Assembly: GCA_032027085.1 (NCBI GenBank) | Contig: JAVSMS010000001.1 | Span: forward strand, 529,711 to 593,710 | DNA: 64,000 nt | From: Pseudorhodoplanes sp. | GTDB taxonomy: Bacteria; Pseudomonadota; Alphaproteobacteria; Rhizobiales; Xanthobacteraceae | Direction of reading: 5' to 3' | Shown: one piece after another, positions 1-9,288 of the stretch | How the letters are laid out: every line of letters starts with the position of its first letter | Numbering within the stretch: position 1 is the first letter of the stretch | Notes under the pieces: model-generated | The model's input: only the letters and a program-made list of their open reading frames with translations | What the model was told of the DNA's origin: nothing | Databases searched by the model: none | Made by a program: the position numbers and the translations under genes

Positions 1-102
1 GGTGCCATCGCGAAGCGATGGCCTCGAAGGGCGACGGCGCGGACATTGCCCGTCATCCTTCGAGGCTCGTTCACTTCGCTCACTCGCACCTCAGGATGAC
101 GG
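1..102. repeat. REP-like intergenic palindrome (family A)
   Basis: The segment carries a hairpin whose outer arms are CGTCATCCT (51-59) and AGGATGACG (93-101), with further imperfect pairing inside. A second copy of the family lies at 22709-22760. It has no coding potential and sits downstream of the TAXI gene, which is transcribed towards it. Confidence 0.6.
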
Positions 103-126
103 CACAAGGTTTGGCGCTGATAACAA

Positions 127-152
127 AACGGCCCCGCGAAAGCGAGGCCGTT
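127..152 (-). terminator. Rho-independent-type terminator of the TAXI-TRAP operon
   Basis: A hairpin with 7-bp arms (AACGGCC/GGCCGTT) and an inner CGC-GAAA-GCG fold lies 24 bases past the stop codon of the TAXI gene. On the minus strand it is followed by TTTTG, as expected for an intrinsic terminator. Confidence 0.65.
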
Positions 153-175
153 CCATCAGGCGCGATGTGAATCGC

Positions 176-1147
176 TCACATCTTGGCGCCCTTTTCCTTG
201 AAGTATTTCGCGGCGCCGGGATGCCACGGAATGGTTGTGTTCTGGTTGTTCTGCGTGTCGAGCACGATCGCCTTGGCTTCGCCATGCGCCATTGCCACCT
301 CGTCGCGCTTCTCGAACAGAGTCTTGACGATGTCGTAGGCGACCTTGTCCGACATCTTCGCGCTGGCGACCAGGATGTTCTGCACCACCGCGATCTTGTT
401 GTCGGTGTCCTGGCCGGGATAGGTCTTCGCCGGGATCACCCCTTTGCTGTAGAGATTGCCGTATTTGGCGTTCATCTTCTCGGTCAGGTCGGCGGTGTCG
501 ACGAGCTTCAGCTTAACGCCCGGCGATGCGCCGAGATCGGTGACCGCCGCCGTCGGCAAGCCGCCAACCCAGAAATAGGCGTCAATCTTGCGATCCTTGA
601 GCGCGTTGGTCGATTCCGCGACGCCGAGGCGTTCGCGCGTCATGTCCTTGTCCTTGTCGAGACCGGCGGCCTCGATCACGCGGAACGCCATCACTTCGGT
701 GGCGCTGCCGGGTGAGCCGGTAGAGACGCGCTTGCCCTTGAGGTCGGACATCTTGGTGATGCCGGTGCCGTCGACCGTCACCACATGCATGCGGTTCGGA
801 TACAGTACCATCAGCGTGCGCACCTCGACGGGATTGCCCTTGAACTTGTCCTCGCCCTTGAGCGCGTTCAGTGCGGCATCCACCATCACCAGCCCGACTT
901 CACTCTGCTGGGAGCCGATCAGCTTGAGATTGTCGACAGAGCCGCCGGTCACGCGCGCGGTGGCCTGCACATTGGGCAGATGCTTGGACAGCACGTTCGC
1001 CATGCCGCCGCCCATCGGATAATAGACCCCGCCGGTTCCGCCGGTGGCGATGGCGATGTTGGTCTGGGCAGTGGCAGTGCCGGCGAACAGGACGGCGCCC
1101 AAGGCGAGTCCTGCCAGATATCCACCCATGACAAAGCTGCGTTTCAT
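176..1147 (-). CDS. TAXI-family TRAP transporter solute-binding protein
   Basis: This 323-residue protein is the periplasmic substrate-binding component of a TAXI-type tripartite ATP-independent transporter. Residues 1-27 form a Sec signal peptide ending in TATAQ. The mature protein opens with the family-typical segment IAIATGGTGGVYYPMGGGMA, which forms part of the ligand pocket. It lies 12 bases downstream of the fused TRAP permease gene, so the two form a complete transporter operon. Typical substrates of the family are carboxylates such as glutamate or 2-oxoglutarate, but the sequence does not show the substrate here. Length and start are ordinary. A terminator-like hairpin follows the gene. 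Confidence 0.93.
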   Translation of the reverse strand: MKRSFVMGGYLAGLALGAVLFAGTATAQTNIAIATGGTGGVYYPMGGGMANVLSKHLPNVQATARVTGGSVDNLKLIGSQQSEVGLVMVDAALNALKGEDKFKGNPVEVRTLMVLYPNRMHVVTVDGTGITKMSDLKGKRVSTGSPGSATEVMAFRVIEAAGLDKDKDMTRERLGVAESTNALKDRKIDAYFWVGGLPTAAVTDLGASPGVKLKLVDTADLTEKMNAKYGNLYSKGVIPAKTYPGQDTDNKIAVVQNILVASAKMSDKVAYDIVKTLFEKRDEVAMAHGEAKAIVLDTQNNQNTTIPWHPGAAKYFKEKGAKM

Positions 1148-1159
1148 TCCACTTCCTCC

Positions 1160-3190
1160 CTATGACCGGCTGGCCGTTTTGGCCGCTGATGCTGCCGGTG
1201 TTACGCGTTGTTTAAAGATTACAATGAGCGCGATCACGATGCCAAATGCCGCAGTGTAGCTGATATCGCGCCCGGTAAGGGCTTCCGCCAATGCTTCGAG
1301 GAGGCTCGGGAACACCAGCAGCAGGCCCGCCAGCACCAGCAGGCCGCGCTCCACCGGCGTGGCGCGGCGAAGCGCCCAGCCCTGCGCGGCGGCGGCGAGC
1401 GCCGCGAGCCCCAGTGCGGTTTTCACGGTGATCATCGCGATGTCGACCCAGCTCCCGCCCGCCGGCAACTTGAGTAGCAGGCCAAGTCCCTGCGGATCGA
1501 GCACAAACACGAAGGGCACGAGGAAGGCCGGCAGGGTGTATTTCCAGGCCTGCAACGTCGTCCTGTAGGGATCGCCGCCGGTGATCGCCGCCGCCGCGAA
1601 GGGCGACAGCGCGGTCGGCGGCGAGACTTCCGACAGCACCGCGTAATAGAAGATGAACATGTGCGCGGCGACGTCCGGCACGCCCAGCTTGATCAGGGCC
1701 GGCGCCGCGATCACCGCGCAGATGATGTAGGACGCCGTCACCGGCACCGCGAGACCGATGATCCAGACGATCAGCGCGGTATAGATCGCGGTCAGCAGCA
1801 GCGAACCGCCGGCGTAATCGATCACGATGGCCGAGAATTTCAGGCCGAGACCGGTCAGCGTGACGACGCCGACAATGATGCCGGCCACGGCGCAGGTGGT
1901 CGCCGCCGTCAGCGTCTGGATCGAGCCGTCGGCCAGCGTGCGCGTCAATTTCTTCGGCATCAACGCGGTCTCACGCGTGATGAAGCTCATCACGAAGGTG
2001 AGCGCGGTGGCATAGAGGACCGAGGTTGTGGGCGAATAGCCCCAGACCATGAAGACCACGATCGAGATCAGCGAAACGAAGTGGAAGCCGTAGCGGCGGG
2101 TGAGTTGCCCCAACGACATGTCCGGAACAAATGGTTCGCCGCGCGCTCCGAACCGCCGCGCGTCAATCTCCACCATGAACAGCAGCGACAGGTAGTAGAG
2201 ACAGGTCGGGATTGTCGCCATCCAGATCACGTCGAGGTAGCCGATCTTGAGAAACTCGGCGATCAGAAAGGCCGCGGCGCCCAGCACCGGCGGAGAGATG
2301 ATGGCGCCGAGGCCCGCGGCGGCGAGCAGGCCGCCGGCGGCATTCCGCTCGAAGCCCGACTTCTTCATCATCGGATAGGCGACGGCGCCGATGGCGACGG
2401 TGGTCGCAACGCCCGAGCCCGACGGTCCGCCGAGCAGGAAGGACGACAGCACCACCGTGCGTCCGGCCGCGTTGGGCTTGTTCCCCATCAGGGTCATCGA
2501 GAAGTCGATGAAGAATTTCCCTGCGCCCGAATGCTGAAGGAATGCGCCAAAGATGCAGAACAGCACGATCAGGGTCGCGGAGACGTCAACCGGCACGCCG
2601 AAGATGCCTTCCAGCGTGATGAACAGGTGTCCGACAAGCGACGACAGATCGTAGCCGCGATGATTCCACGGCGGCGGCAGATATGGTCCCGCCAGCGCAT
2701 AGGCGATGAACAGAAGCGCGATAATGGGCACGATCGGCCCGATGGTGCGCCGCGACGCTTCGATCAGCAGCGCTATGAAGATCACACCCAGAACGACGTC
2801 GAGCCGGTCGGGAACCATCGCGCGATCGGTAAAGTCCTCGCCGCCAACGATGGCATAGGCAAGGATGCCCACGGCGGCCGCGCCGAGCAGCACATCCCAC
2901 CACTGGATGCGGTTGCGAAAGCGCTGCGCCATGGGGAATAGAAGAAAACACAGCACCAGCACGAAGGCGACGTGGGTGTAGCGCAGTTCCTGGGTGGGGA
3001 CGATCCGGTAGGCCGCGTAGAGGTGGAACAGCGACATCGCCACCGCGATCGTGGTCACGACAGTTCCCGCCCAGCCCGACAGCCGGTTGGTCAGCCCTTC
3101 TTCCTGCTCGACAAGGGCCTCGGCCTTGTGGAGCCCTTCGAGCTCCTCCGGCGACACAGAATCCGTCACCCGGTCGTGCTGCTGGGTCAT
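1160..3190 (-). CDS. TRAP transporter permease, fused 4TM/12TM subunits
   Basis: This 676-residue inner-membrane protein combines the small (DctQ-like) and large (DctM-like) TRAP subunits in one chain, the usual arrangement for TAXI systems. About 16 hydrophobic segments are visible. The DctM core contains glycine-rich loops such as GGPSGSGVATTVAIGAVAYP around residue 260. The start at 3190 (MTQQHDRV) is chosen because a GGGGGAAG ribosome-binding site precedes it; the reading frame continues 30 codons upstream into low-complexity Arg/Pro sequence that looks non-coding. The TAXI binding-protein gene follows on the same strand. It imports solute using an ion gradient; the substrate is unknown. 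Confidence 0.93.
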   Translation of the reverse strand: MTQQHDRVTDSVSPEELEGLHKAEALVEQEEGLTNRLSGWAGTVVTTIAVAMSLFHLYAAYRIVPTQELRYTHVAFVLVLCFLLFPMAQRFRNRIQWWDVLLGAAAVGILAYAIVGGEDFTDRAMVPDRLDVVLGVIFIALLIEASRRTIGPIVPIIALLFIAYALAGPYLPPPWNHRGYDLSSLVGHLFITLEGIFGVPVDVSATLIVLFCIFGAFLQHSGAGKFFIDFSMTLMGNKPNAAGRTVVLSSFLLGGPSGSGVATTVAIGAVAYPMMKKSGFERNAAGGLLAAAGLGAIISPPVLGAAAFLIAEFLKIGYLDVIWMATIPTCLYYLSLLFMVEIDARRFGARGEPFVPDMSLGQLTRRYGFHFVSLISIVVFMVWGYSPTTSVLYATALTFVMSFITRETALMPKKLTRTLADGSIQTLTAATTCAVAGIIVGVVTLTGLGLKFSAIVIDYAGGSLLLTAIYTALIVWIIGLAVPVTASYIICAVIAAPALIKLGVPDVAAHMFIFYYAVLSEVSPPTALSPFAAAAITGGDPYRTTLQAWKYTLPAFLVPFVFVLDPQGLGLLLKLPAGGSWVDIAMITVKTALGLAALAAAAQGWALRRATPVERGLLVLAGLLLVFPSLLEALAEALTGRDISYTAAFGIVIALIVIFKQRVTPAASAAKTASRS

Positions 3191-3414
3191 TCTTCCCCCT
3201 GGATTGTCCCTCTTGGGCGGGTTCTCCCCGCTTCTATGCCGCCTGCCCGGCCGGCATCGTCTTGGGCCGGAAGCTAGCATGCGAAGGCACAGGCGAACAC
3301 CCGCCGTTGGTAGCGAAGGAAAGACCCGGAAAATCCCTCAAAAAGAGGCCGGTTAACCATGCGGCAATTGGCCCAAGGTAGAAATTTTCGGGATGTTGCA
3401 ACGGGTGAGGTTCG

Positions 3415-4767
3415 ATGGCCGACGCGTTCTTGTCCAGCGAAGCCAATCTGGTGAGCGCGGGGATTTCGGTCCTTCTGCTGATTGCTGCCGCGGCTTTCGT
3501 CCGCAGCTGCTACCGGCTGAAACGGCAGAATATTCGCCTGACCTTTGCATTGACCAATATGACGCAGGGCCTGTGTGTCTGGGATTCCGCCATGCGTCTT
3601 CTGGTCTGCAACAATCGCTATCTCGACATGTATGGCATGTCGGCGGATCGGGTGAAGCCCGGCGTCTCGATAAACGACGTCCTTCGACACCGCGCGGAGA
3701 TTGGCCACTTCAAGGGGGACATCCAGAAATACGTCGCTGCGATCCGCGAACGCGTCGCCTCGCAAAAGGCCAGCGTGCACACCGTGCACCTTGACGATGG
3801 CCGCACGATCTCGATCTCGGAGCAGCCATTGCCCGACGGCTCGCTGGTCGCGACGCATGAAGACATCACGCAATGGCAAATCCTGGAACATCAGCGGGCC
3901 GACCTCACTGCCAATGAGCAGCGCCGGGAACGCATCGACGCTGCCATTGCAACCTTCAACGAGCGCATCGAGACCCTGCTGCGCAGCGTCAAGGACAGCA
4001 CCAGCACGATGAAGGACACCGCGGCGGTGCTGTTCTCGTCCTCCGACCAGACCTCGCAGCGGGCTCAAGGCGCGCTGCAGGCATCCAATGAAGCCTCGAT
4101 CAACGTCACCACCGCTGCAACCGCGGCGGACCAGATGGCAAGCTCCATCGACGAGATCAGCCGGCAACTGGTGCAGACCACCGGCGTCGTGCGGCAGACC
4201 GTGGAGGAAGCGCGCGCGACCAACGAAGGCATCAAGGGTCTTGCCGACGCCGCGCAGAAGATCGGCGACGTGGTCGAATTGATCCGCAACATTGCCGGCC
4301 AGACCAATCTGCTGGCGCTGAACGCGACGATTGAAGCGGCGCGCGCGGGCGAATCCGGCCGCGGCTTCGCGGTGGTCGCCTCCGAGGTGAAATCCCTCGC
4401 GGTGCAGACGGCGAAGGCGACGGAAGACATCACAGCGCAAATCCTGTCGGTGCAGGCTTCGACCGGAAATGCGGTGGACGCCATTGCCCGCATCACCCTC
4501 CGCATGCAGGAAATCGACACCTGCGCCTCCGCGGTCGCCGCTGCCGTGGAAGAGCAGAACGCAGTGACGCAGGAGATTTCCCACAACGTCACCAGCGCCG
4601 CGCAGGGCACAAGCGATGTCGTCGGCGTGCTCGATCAGGTGGCCGGCGCGGCCACCGGCACGCGGCAATCGGCGGAGACGGTTCTCACCGCGGCCGCCTC
4701 GGTCGAAAAGGCGGTCAGCAACGTGCGTTCCGAAGTTGAAGATTTCCTCGCCAAGGTGGCGGTGTAA
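3415..4767 (+). CDS. PAS-domain methyl-accepting chemotaxis protein
   Basis: A 450-residue chemoreceptor. Residues about 12-30 form one hydrophobic segment, residues about 43-165 a PAS-type sensor domain, and residues about 200-450 the coiled-coil signalling domain. The hairpin tip that contacts CheA/CheW is recognisable ([20 protein letters not shown], near residues 293-312). There is no large periplasmic domain, so the receptor probably senses a cytoplasmic cue such as redox state or a PAS-bound cofactor. The start is supported by a GGTGAGG site just upstream. It is divergent from the TRAP operon, and no other chemotaxis genes are nearby, so it is a dispersed receptor gene. Confidence 0.92.
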   Translation: MADAFLSSEANLVSAGISVLLLIAAAAFVRSCYRLKRQNIRLTFALTNMTQGLCVWDSAMRLLVCNNRYLDMYGMSADRVKPGVSINDVLRHRAEIGHFKGDIQKYVAAIRERVASQKASVHTVHLDDGRTISISEQPLPDGSLVATHEDITQWQILEHQRADLTANEQRRERIDAAIATFNERIETLLRSVKDSTSTMKDTAAVLFSSSDQTSQRAQGALQASNEASINVTTAATAADQMASSIDEISRQLVQTTGVVRQTVEEARATNEGIKGLADAAQKIGDVVELIRNIAGQTNLLALNATIEAARAGESGRGFAVVASEVKSLAVQTAKATEDITAQILSVQASTGNAVDAIARITLRMQEIDTCASAVAAAVEEQNAVTQEISHNVTSAAQGTSDVVGVLDQVAGAATGTRQSAETVLTAAASVEKAVSNVRSEVEDFLAKVAV

Positions 4768-4769
4768 CC

Positions 4770-4955
4770 ATGGACATGACAGAACAGCCTGGCCGCCCGC
4801 CGTTGAAGCCGGCGGACATTTACCGCCCGCGCCTCGGTGCGCAGCAACCGCCGCGCTGGAAAACCGCGATGGCCGAGCATCAGGCCTGGCGCGCGATCGC
4901 CTCGCCGTCAATCTGCCCGTCCCAGACGGCGGACGCCGATGCGCAGGACATGTGA
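4770..4955 (+). CDS. Hypothetical small protein downstream of the chemoreceptor
   Basis: A 61-residue open frame starts two bases after the chemoreceptor stop codon and ends just before the convergent esterase gene. Third codon positions are strongly G/C, matching neighbouring real genes, which supports coding. The product is Pro/Ala/Arg-rich (PPLKPADIYRPRLGAQQPPR) with no transmembrane segment and no recognised domain. It may be translationally coupled to the receptor. I do not recognise the family, so the function is unknown. Confidence 0.45.
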   Translation: MDMTEQPGRPPLKPADIYRPRLGAQQPPRWKTAMAEHQAWRAIASPSICPSQTADADAQDM

Positions 4956-4965
4956 CCCAGGCGCT

Positions 4966-5928
4966 TCACTTGCCGCGCTTGATAAATGCCAGGATTTCCC
5001 GCCCCATCAGTTCATCCTTGGTATTGAACTGATAGACCATCGACAGATGATTGTGATGCTCCATGCGGGTGAATTTCGGGCAGGCGCGGTCGCGCTTGCA
5101 GAATTCCGCCAGCAATAGCGCCCCCTGCGTGTCGAGATCGGGATTGTCGTATTCCGCGACCACGACGAAAAGCGGGACCGCCGGCGCGCTCTTGATATGT
5201 GTGATCGGCGACATGTCAGCGTAGCGCGAGCGATCGGTGCCGAAATACGCCTGGAAATTGGCCAGGTTGGGATCCTTCGGATTTGGATCGAAGTGGTAGC
5301 GGCCGCTCATCAGCACCGCGCCCGCAATCTCCGGCTTTCCTTCCGGGCGGATGTCCTTGTGGAACAGATAGGTCGCAATATGCGTAGCGCCCGCCGAATG
5401 CCCGATGACATAGATGCGCTCTGGATCGCCGCCATATTGCGCGGCGTTTTTCTTGATCCATTGAATGATGCTTTTGACATCTTCGGCGGCAGCCGGCCAT
5501 TTCGCCTCTGGCGCCAGCCGGTAGGTGGCATTGATGCCAAGCATGCCGTTGCGCGCGAAATAGAGCGGCACGTTGCCGTAGATTTCGTCGGTCACGTTGC
5601 GGTCGCCGGCGACATAGGCGCCGCCATGCAGAAAGATCAGCACCGGCAGGCCCTTGGCGTCCTTCGGCTTGAACACGTCCAGCTTGTTGCGGGCATGCGA
5701 GCCATATGAAATATCGCGCATGACATCGACGCCATCATGCGGCGCTGCCTGCAGCAGCGGCATGTAGAGCTTCTGGGTGATGGCGATGTTGCCGCGGATG
5801 TCCTTGCCCCAGTTCGGACCGATTTCCGCAAGCCGATCCTGCAGCTCCTGCGGCATGGCCGCCATCTGCGCCATCGCAGGCGTCGGCGCGAGCAACATAA
5901 AGGCGGCAAAGATTGTTCTCAGGCGCAC
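4966..5928 (-). CDS. Secreted alpha/beta-hydrolase (esterase/lipase-like)
   Basis: A 320-residue exported hydrolase. The GTG at 5928 is the likely start because GGAGG lies six bases before it and the translation then begins with a clean signal peptide (MRLRTIFAAFMLLAPTPAMAQ-like, ending AMAQ). The alternative ATGs at 5943 and 5940 overlap or precede this ribosome-binding site. The fold shows the HGGAY oxyanion-hole motif of the hormone-sensitive-lipase/BD-FAE group, the nucleophile elbow GHSAGA, an acid in AEYDNPD and a late histidine in MEHHNH. It probably hydrolyses small esters in the periplasm; the substrate is unknown. It is convergent with the chemoreceptor genes. Confidence 0.85.
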   Translation of the reverse strand: MRLRTIFAAFMLLAPTPAMAQMAAMPQELQDRLAEIGPNWGKDIRGNIAITQKLYMPLLQAAPHDGVDVMRDISYGSHARNKLDVFKPKDAKGLPVLIFLHGGAYVAGDRNVTDEIYGNVPLYFARNGMLGINATYRLAPEAKWPAAAEDVKSIIQWIKKNAAQYGGDPERIYVIGHSAGATHIATYLFHKDIRPEGKPEIAGAVLMSGRYHFDPNPKDPNLANFQAYFGTDRSRYADMSPITHIKSAPAVPLFVVVAEYDNPDLDTQGALLLAEFCKRDRACPKFTRMEHHNHLSMVYQFNTKDELMGREILAFIKRGK

Positions 5929-6042
5929 GTTATCCTCCATCATGTTTTGATGAAGGCTACAGGCCGAGATTTGGCGCAGCAAGAATTGACATGCTGCGCA
6001 TAGCTTGCATGCAATGGCAGTGCACTTGCGCAAGCCGCCGGG

Positions 6043-8730
6043 TCAGGCTTGGCTCGCGATCTCCCTGCCGAGTGCGGCCTGCGCCGCGGCGAGCCGCGCG
6101 ATCGGTGCGCGGAACGGCGAGCAGGACACGTAATCGAGCTTCACCTCATGGCAGAACGCGACCGAGGCCGGATCGCCGCCATGCTCGCCGCAGATGCCGA
6201 CTTTGAGGTCGGGCCGCACGCGGCGGCCACGCTCGACGCCGATCTTCACCAGCTCCCCGACGCCCTCGCGGTCGATCGAGACGAAGGGATCAACCGGCAG
6301 GATGCCGCGCTGGGTGTAGGGCGTAAGGAAGCTTGCCGCATCGTCGCGGCTGATGCCGAAGGTGGTCTGCGTCAGGTCGTTGGTGCCGAAGGAGAAGAAT
6401 TCCGCGCCGCCTTCGCCTTCGGCGATCTTGTCCGCGAGCAATGAGGCGCGCGGCAATTCGATCATGGTGCCGACCTGATAGTCGAGCGTGACGCCTTTCT
6501 CGGTCGACACCGCCTCCGCCATTGCGTCGATGCGCGCCTTGACCAGATCGAACTCCGCGCGCGTCGCGATCAGCGGCACCATCACCTCCGGCACCACCGG
6601 CTGGCCGGTTGTCTTGCCGGCCTCGGCGGCCGCCTCGAAAATCGCGCGCGCTTGCATCTCGGCGATCTCGGGATACGCAATGGCGATGCGGCAGCCGCGG
6701 AAGCCGAGCATCGGGTTGAACTCGGCAAGCTCCGCCGCGCGCGTCTTGATCTTCTGCGGGTCGGTGCCCATCGCCTTGGCAACCTCCGCGATCTCCTCGT
6801 CGCCATGCGGCAGGAATTCATGCAGCGGCGGATCGAGCAGGCGAATGGTAACCGGCAGCCCCTTCATGATCTCGAACAGCGCAATGAAGTCGCTGCGCTG
6901 CATCGGCAAAATCTTCGAGAGCGCGGCCCGGCGCGCCTTCTCGTCGTCGGCCAAGATCATTTCGCGCACCGCCTGGATGCGGTCGGCTTCGAAGAACATG
7001 TGCTCGGTGCGGCACAGTCCGATGCCTTCGGCGCCGTATTTCAGCGCCGTGCGCGCGTCGGCCGGTGTGTCGGCATTGGCGCGCACGCCGAGCTTGCGCA
7101 GCTTGTCGGCCCAGCTCATCAAGGTGGCGAATTCGCCCGACAATTCCGGCTCGATCATCTTCACCTGGCCGGCCAGCACCTGCCCGGTGGAGCCGTCGAT
7201 GGTGATGACATCGCCCTTCTGGTAGCTCTGGCCGGCGACCGTCATCGTGTTCTTGCTGTAATCCACGCGCAGCGAGCCCGCGCCGGAGACGCAAGGCTTG
7301 CCCATGCCGCGCGCAACCACCGCCGCATGCGAGGTCATGCCGCCGCGCGTGGTCAGGATGCCTTCGGCGGCATGCATGCCGTGAATGTCTTCCGGCGACG
7401 TTTCCACGCGAACGAGAATCACCTTCTTGCCCTGCGCCTTCAGTGTCTCGGCTTCGTCCGACGAGAACACGATTTCGCCCGAGGCAGCTCCTGGCGAGGC
7501 CGGCAGGCCGGTCGCGATCACCTTGCGATCGGCTTTCGGATCGATGGTCGGGTGCAAGAGCTGGTCGAGCGAGGCCGGGTCGATGCGGGTGACCGCCTCG
7601 TCCTGCGTGATCAGGCCTTCATTGGCGAGTTCGACCGCGATGCGGAGCGCGGCCTTCGCCGTGCGCTTGCCGGAACGCGTCTGCAGCATCCACAACTTGC
7701 CCTGCTCGATGGTGAATTCGAGATCCTGCATGTCGCGGTAATGCTTTTCGAGCGAGGCATAGAAGCGCTGCAGTTCCGCGAAGGCCTGCGGCATTGCCGC
7801 CTCCAGCGAGGGCTTGTCGGAGCCCGCTTCCTTGCGCGCCTCCTCGGTGATCTCTTGCGGGGTGCGGATGCCGGCCACGACATCCTCGCCCTGCGCGTTG
7901 ATCAGGAACTCGCCATAGAGCTTGCCCTCGCCGGTCGAGGGGTTGCGCGTGAAGGCGACGCCGGTCGCCGAGGTGTCGCCCATATTGCCGAACACCATCG
8001 CCTGCACATTGACCGCGGTGCCCCAGCTTTCCGGAATGTTGTGCAGGCGGCGATAGGTAATGGCGCGCGCATTCATCCACGAGCCGAATACCGCGCCGAC
8101 CGAGCCCCACAATTGCTCCTGCGGGTCCTGCGGAAACGGCTTGCTGCTTTCCTGCTCCACGCGCGCCTTGTAGCGCTTCACAATCTCGATCCAGTCCTCG
8201 GCGGAGAGGTCGGTGTCGAGGGTGTGGCCGCCCGCGTCCTTGTATTCCTCGAGGATGTCCTCGAAGTGGTGATGTTCGATGCCGAGCACCACGTTCGAAT
8301 ACATGGTGATGAAGCGGCGATAGGAATCGTAGGCGAATCGACGGTCGCCGGCCTGCTCGGCCAGCGCCTCGACGGTCTGGTCGTTGAGGCCGAGATTGAG
8401 GACGGTGTCCATCATGCCCGGCATCGAGGCGCGGGCGCCGGAGCGGACCGACACCAGCAGCGGGTTCTTGGCGTCGCCGAACCTGCGGCCGGCGATCTTG
8501 CCGGTGGCGGCGAGCGCGTCCGCGACCTGCTGCTTCAGTTCGGCCGGGTAGCTTTTGTCGTTGGCGTAATAATAGGTGCAGACCTCGGTGGTGATGGTGA
8601 AGCCCGGCGGCACCGGCAGCCCCAGATTGGCCATCTCGGCGAGGTTCGCGCCCTTGCCGCCGAGGAGGTTCTTCATCTCGGATTTCCCCTCGGCCTTGCC
8701 GTCGCCGAAGGTATAGACCCACTTCGCCAT
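6043..8730 (-). CDS. ppdK: Pyruvate, phosphate dikinase
   Basis: An 895-residue cytoplasmic enzyme that interconverts pyruvate, ATP and phosphate with phosphoenolpyruvate, AMP and pyrophosphate. Three regions are visible: an N-terminal ATP-grasp domain (GGKGANLAEM near residue 25), the swivelling phosphohistidine domain (GGMTSHAAVVARGMGKPCV, near residue 455), and the C-terminal TIM barrel with the GICGEHGGDP active-site cysteine. The length is normal for bacterial PPDK. The start at 8730 (MAKWVYTFG) is chosen because it matches the family N-terminus; the open frame runs 123 codons further upstream through the DUF3096 gene and is spurious there. Confidence 0.96.
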   Translation of the reverse strand: MAKWVYTFGDGKAEGKSEMKNLLGGKGANLAEMANLGLPVPPGFTITTEVCTYYYANDKSYPAELKQQVADALAATGKIAGRRFGDAKNPLLVSVRSGARASMPGMMDTVLNLGLNDQTVEALAEQAGDRRFAYDSYRRFITMYSNVVLGIEHHHFEDILEEYKDAGGHTLDTDLSAEDWIEIVKRYKARVEQESSKPFPQDPQEQLWGSVGAVFGSWMNARAITYRRLHNIPESWGTAVNVQAMVFGNMGDTSATGVAFTRNPSTGEGKLYGEFLINAQGEDVVAGIRTPQEITEEARKEAGSDKPSLEAAMPQAFAELQRFYASLEKHYRDMQDLEFTIEQGKLWMLQTRSGKRTAKAALRIAVELANEGLITQDEAVTRIDPASLDQLLHPTIDPKADRKVIATGLPASPGAASGEIVFSSDEAETLKAQGKKVILVRVETSPEDIHGMHAAEGILTTRGGMTSHAAVVARGMGKPCVSGAGSLRVDYSKNTMTVAGQSYQKGDVITIDGSTGQVLAGQVKMIEPELSGEFATLMSWADKLRKLGVRANADTPADARTALKYGAEGIGLCRTEHMFFEADRIQAVREMILADDEKARRAALSKILPMQRSDFIALFEIMKGLPVTIRLLDPPLHEFLPHGDEEIAEVAKAMGTDPQKIKTRAAELAEFNPMLGFRGCRIAIAYPEIAEMQARAIFEAAAEAGKTTGQPVVPEVMVPLIATRAEFDLVKARIDAMAEAVSTEKGVTLDYQVGTMIELPRASLLADKIAEGEGGAEFFSFGTNDLTQTTFGISRDDAASFLTPYTQRGILPVDPFVSIDREGVGELVKIGVERGRRVRPDLKVGICGEHGGDPASVAFCHEVKLDYVSCSPFRAPIARLAAAQAALGREIASQA

Positions 8731-8846
8731 CACGCCCGTCCTGTTGCAGTGCCAAAACCCGGCCTGTCTTAGGCCGGATTTGGACGTTCTTTCAACCGGA
8801 ACAAAAGTCAGGGCCGGGCCTGAATTTACAGAGGTTTCGGCTTTTT

Positions 8847-8990
8847 TCAGCGGAAAATGCCGAGCCCCAGCAGGCCGACCAGGATCAGATAGATCGCCAC
8901 GATGAAATTGAGCAGCCGCGGCACCAGCAGGATCAGGATGCCGGCGATGAGGGCAACGATCGGCTGCAACTGGGCAATGGTGATGGTCAT
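8847..8990 (-). CDS. DUF3096 family small membrane protein
   Basis: A 47-residue protein begins MTITIAQLQPIVALIAGILI and ends LLGLGIFR. It consists of two hydrophobic helices joined by a short turn (VPRLLNF), the pattern of the DUF3096 family of tiny inner-membrane proteins. The gene ends 116 bases upstream of ppdK on the same strand. Function is unknown; family members are often near stress or cell-envelope genes. It is short enough to be missed by automatic length cut-offs. Confidence 0.8.
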   Translation of the reverse strand: MTITIAQLQPIVALIAGILILLVPRLLNFIVAIYLILVGLLGLGIFR

Positions 8991-9121
8991 GGGAATGGAT
9001 CTCCGAATGTGCAGGCGGAACGGCGCAACCGGGCGGGAGGTTCCGCCGGGGCCGCATAAGGCCTGATTCTCGGAGTGCGGTCGCGGCGCGCTTATTCACC
9101 TCTCCCCGCTGCGGGAGTCTT

Positions 9122-9280
9122 CCCTCTCCCCGTTCTTACGGGGAGAGGGTGGCGAGCACCTGCAAGGTGCGAGCCGGGTGAGGGGCATTGCACGGCCCCT
9201 CACCCGGCGCACGTCAAGACCATCGCACTCGGATAGAATTTACCTGCGCGCCGACCTCTCCCCGCGCAGCGGGGAGAGGT
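9122..9280. repeat. Cluster of four perfect intergenic hairpins (family C)
   Basis: Four perfect inverted repeats lie in 160 bases: 11-bp arms at 9122-9149 (CCCTCTCCCCG), 6-bp arms at 9156-9170, 14-bp arms at 9173-9208 (GCCGGGTGAGGGGC) and 12-bp arms at 9254-9280 (ACCTCTCCCCGC). The last begins nine bases past the glyS stop codon and may protect or end that transcript. No coding potential. Confidence 0.75.
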
Positions 9281-9288
9281 GAAAGAAG

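Noticed and set aside
1661-2941. Long open frame on the plus strand opposite the TRAP permease
   Set aside because: It is the antisense of a clear membrane protein and has an Arg/Asp/His/Gln-rich composition with no domain; typical by-product of high G+C codons.
6652-8772. 706-codon plus-strand open frame opposite ppdK
   Set aside because: Antisense to a fully recognisable PPDK; composition and lack of motifs mark it as a shadow frame.
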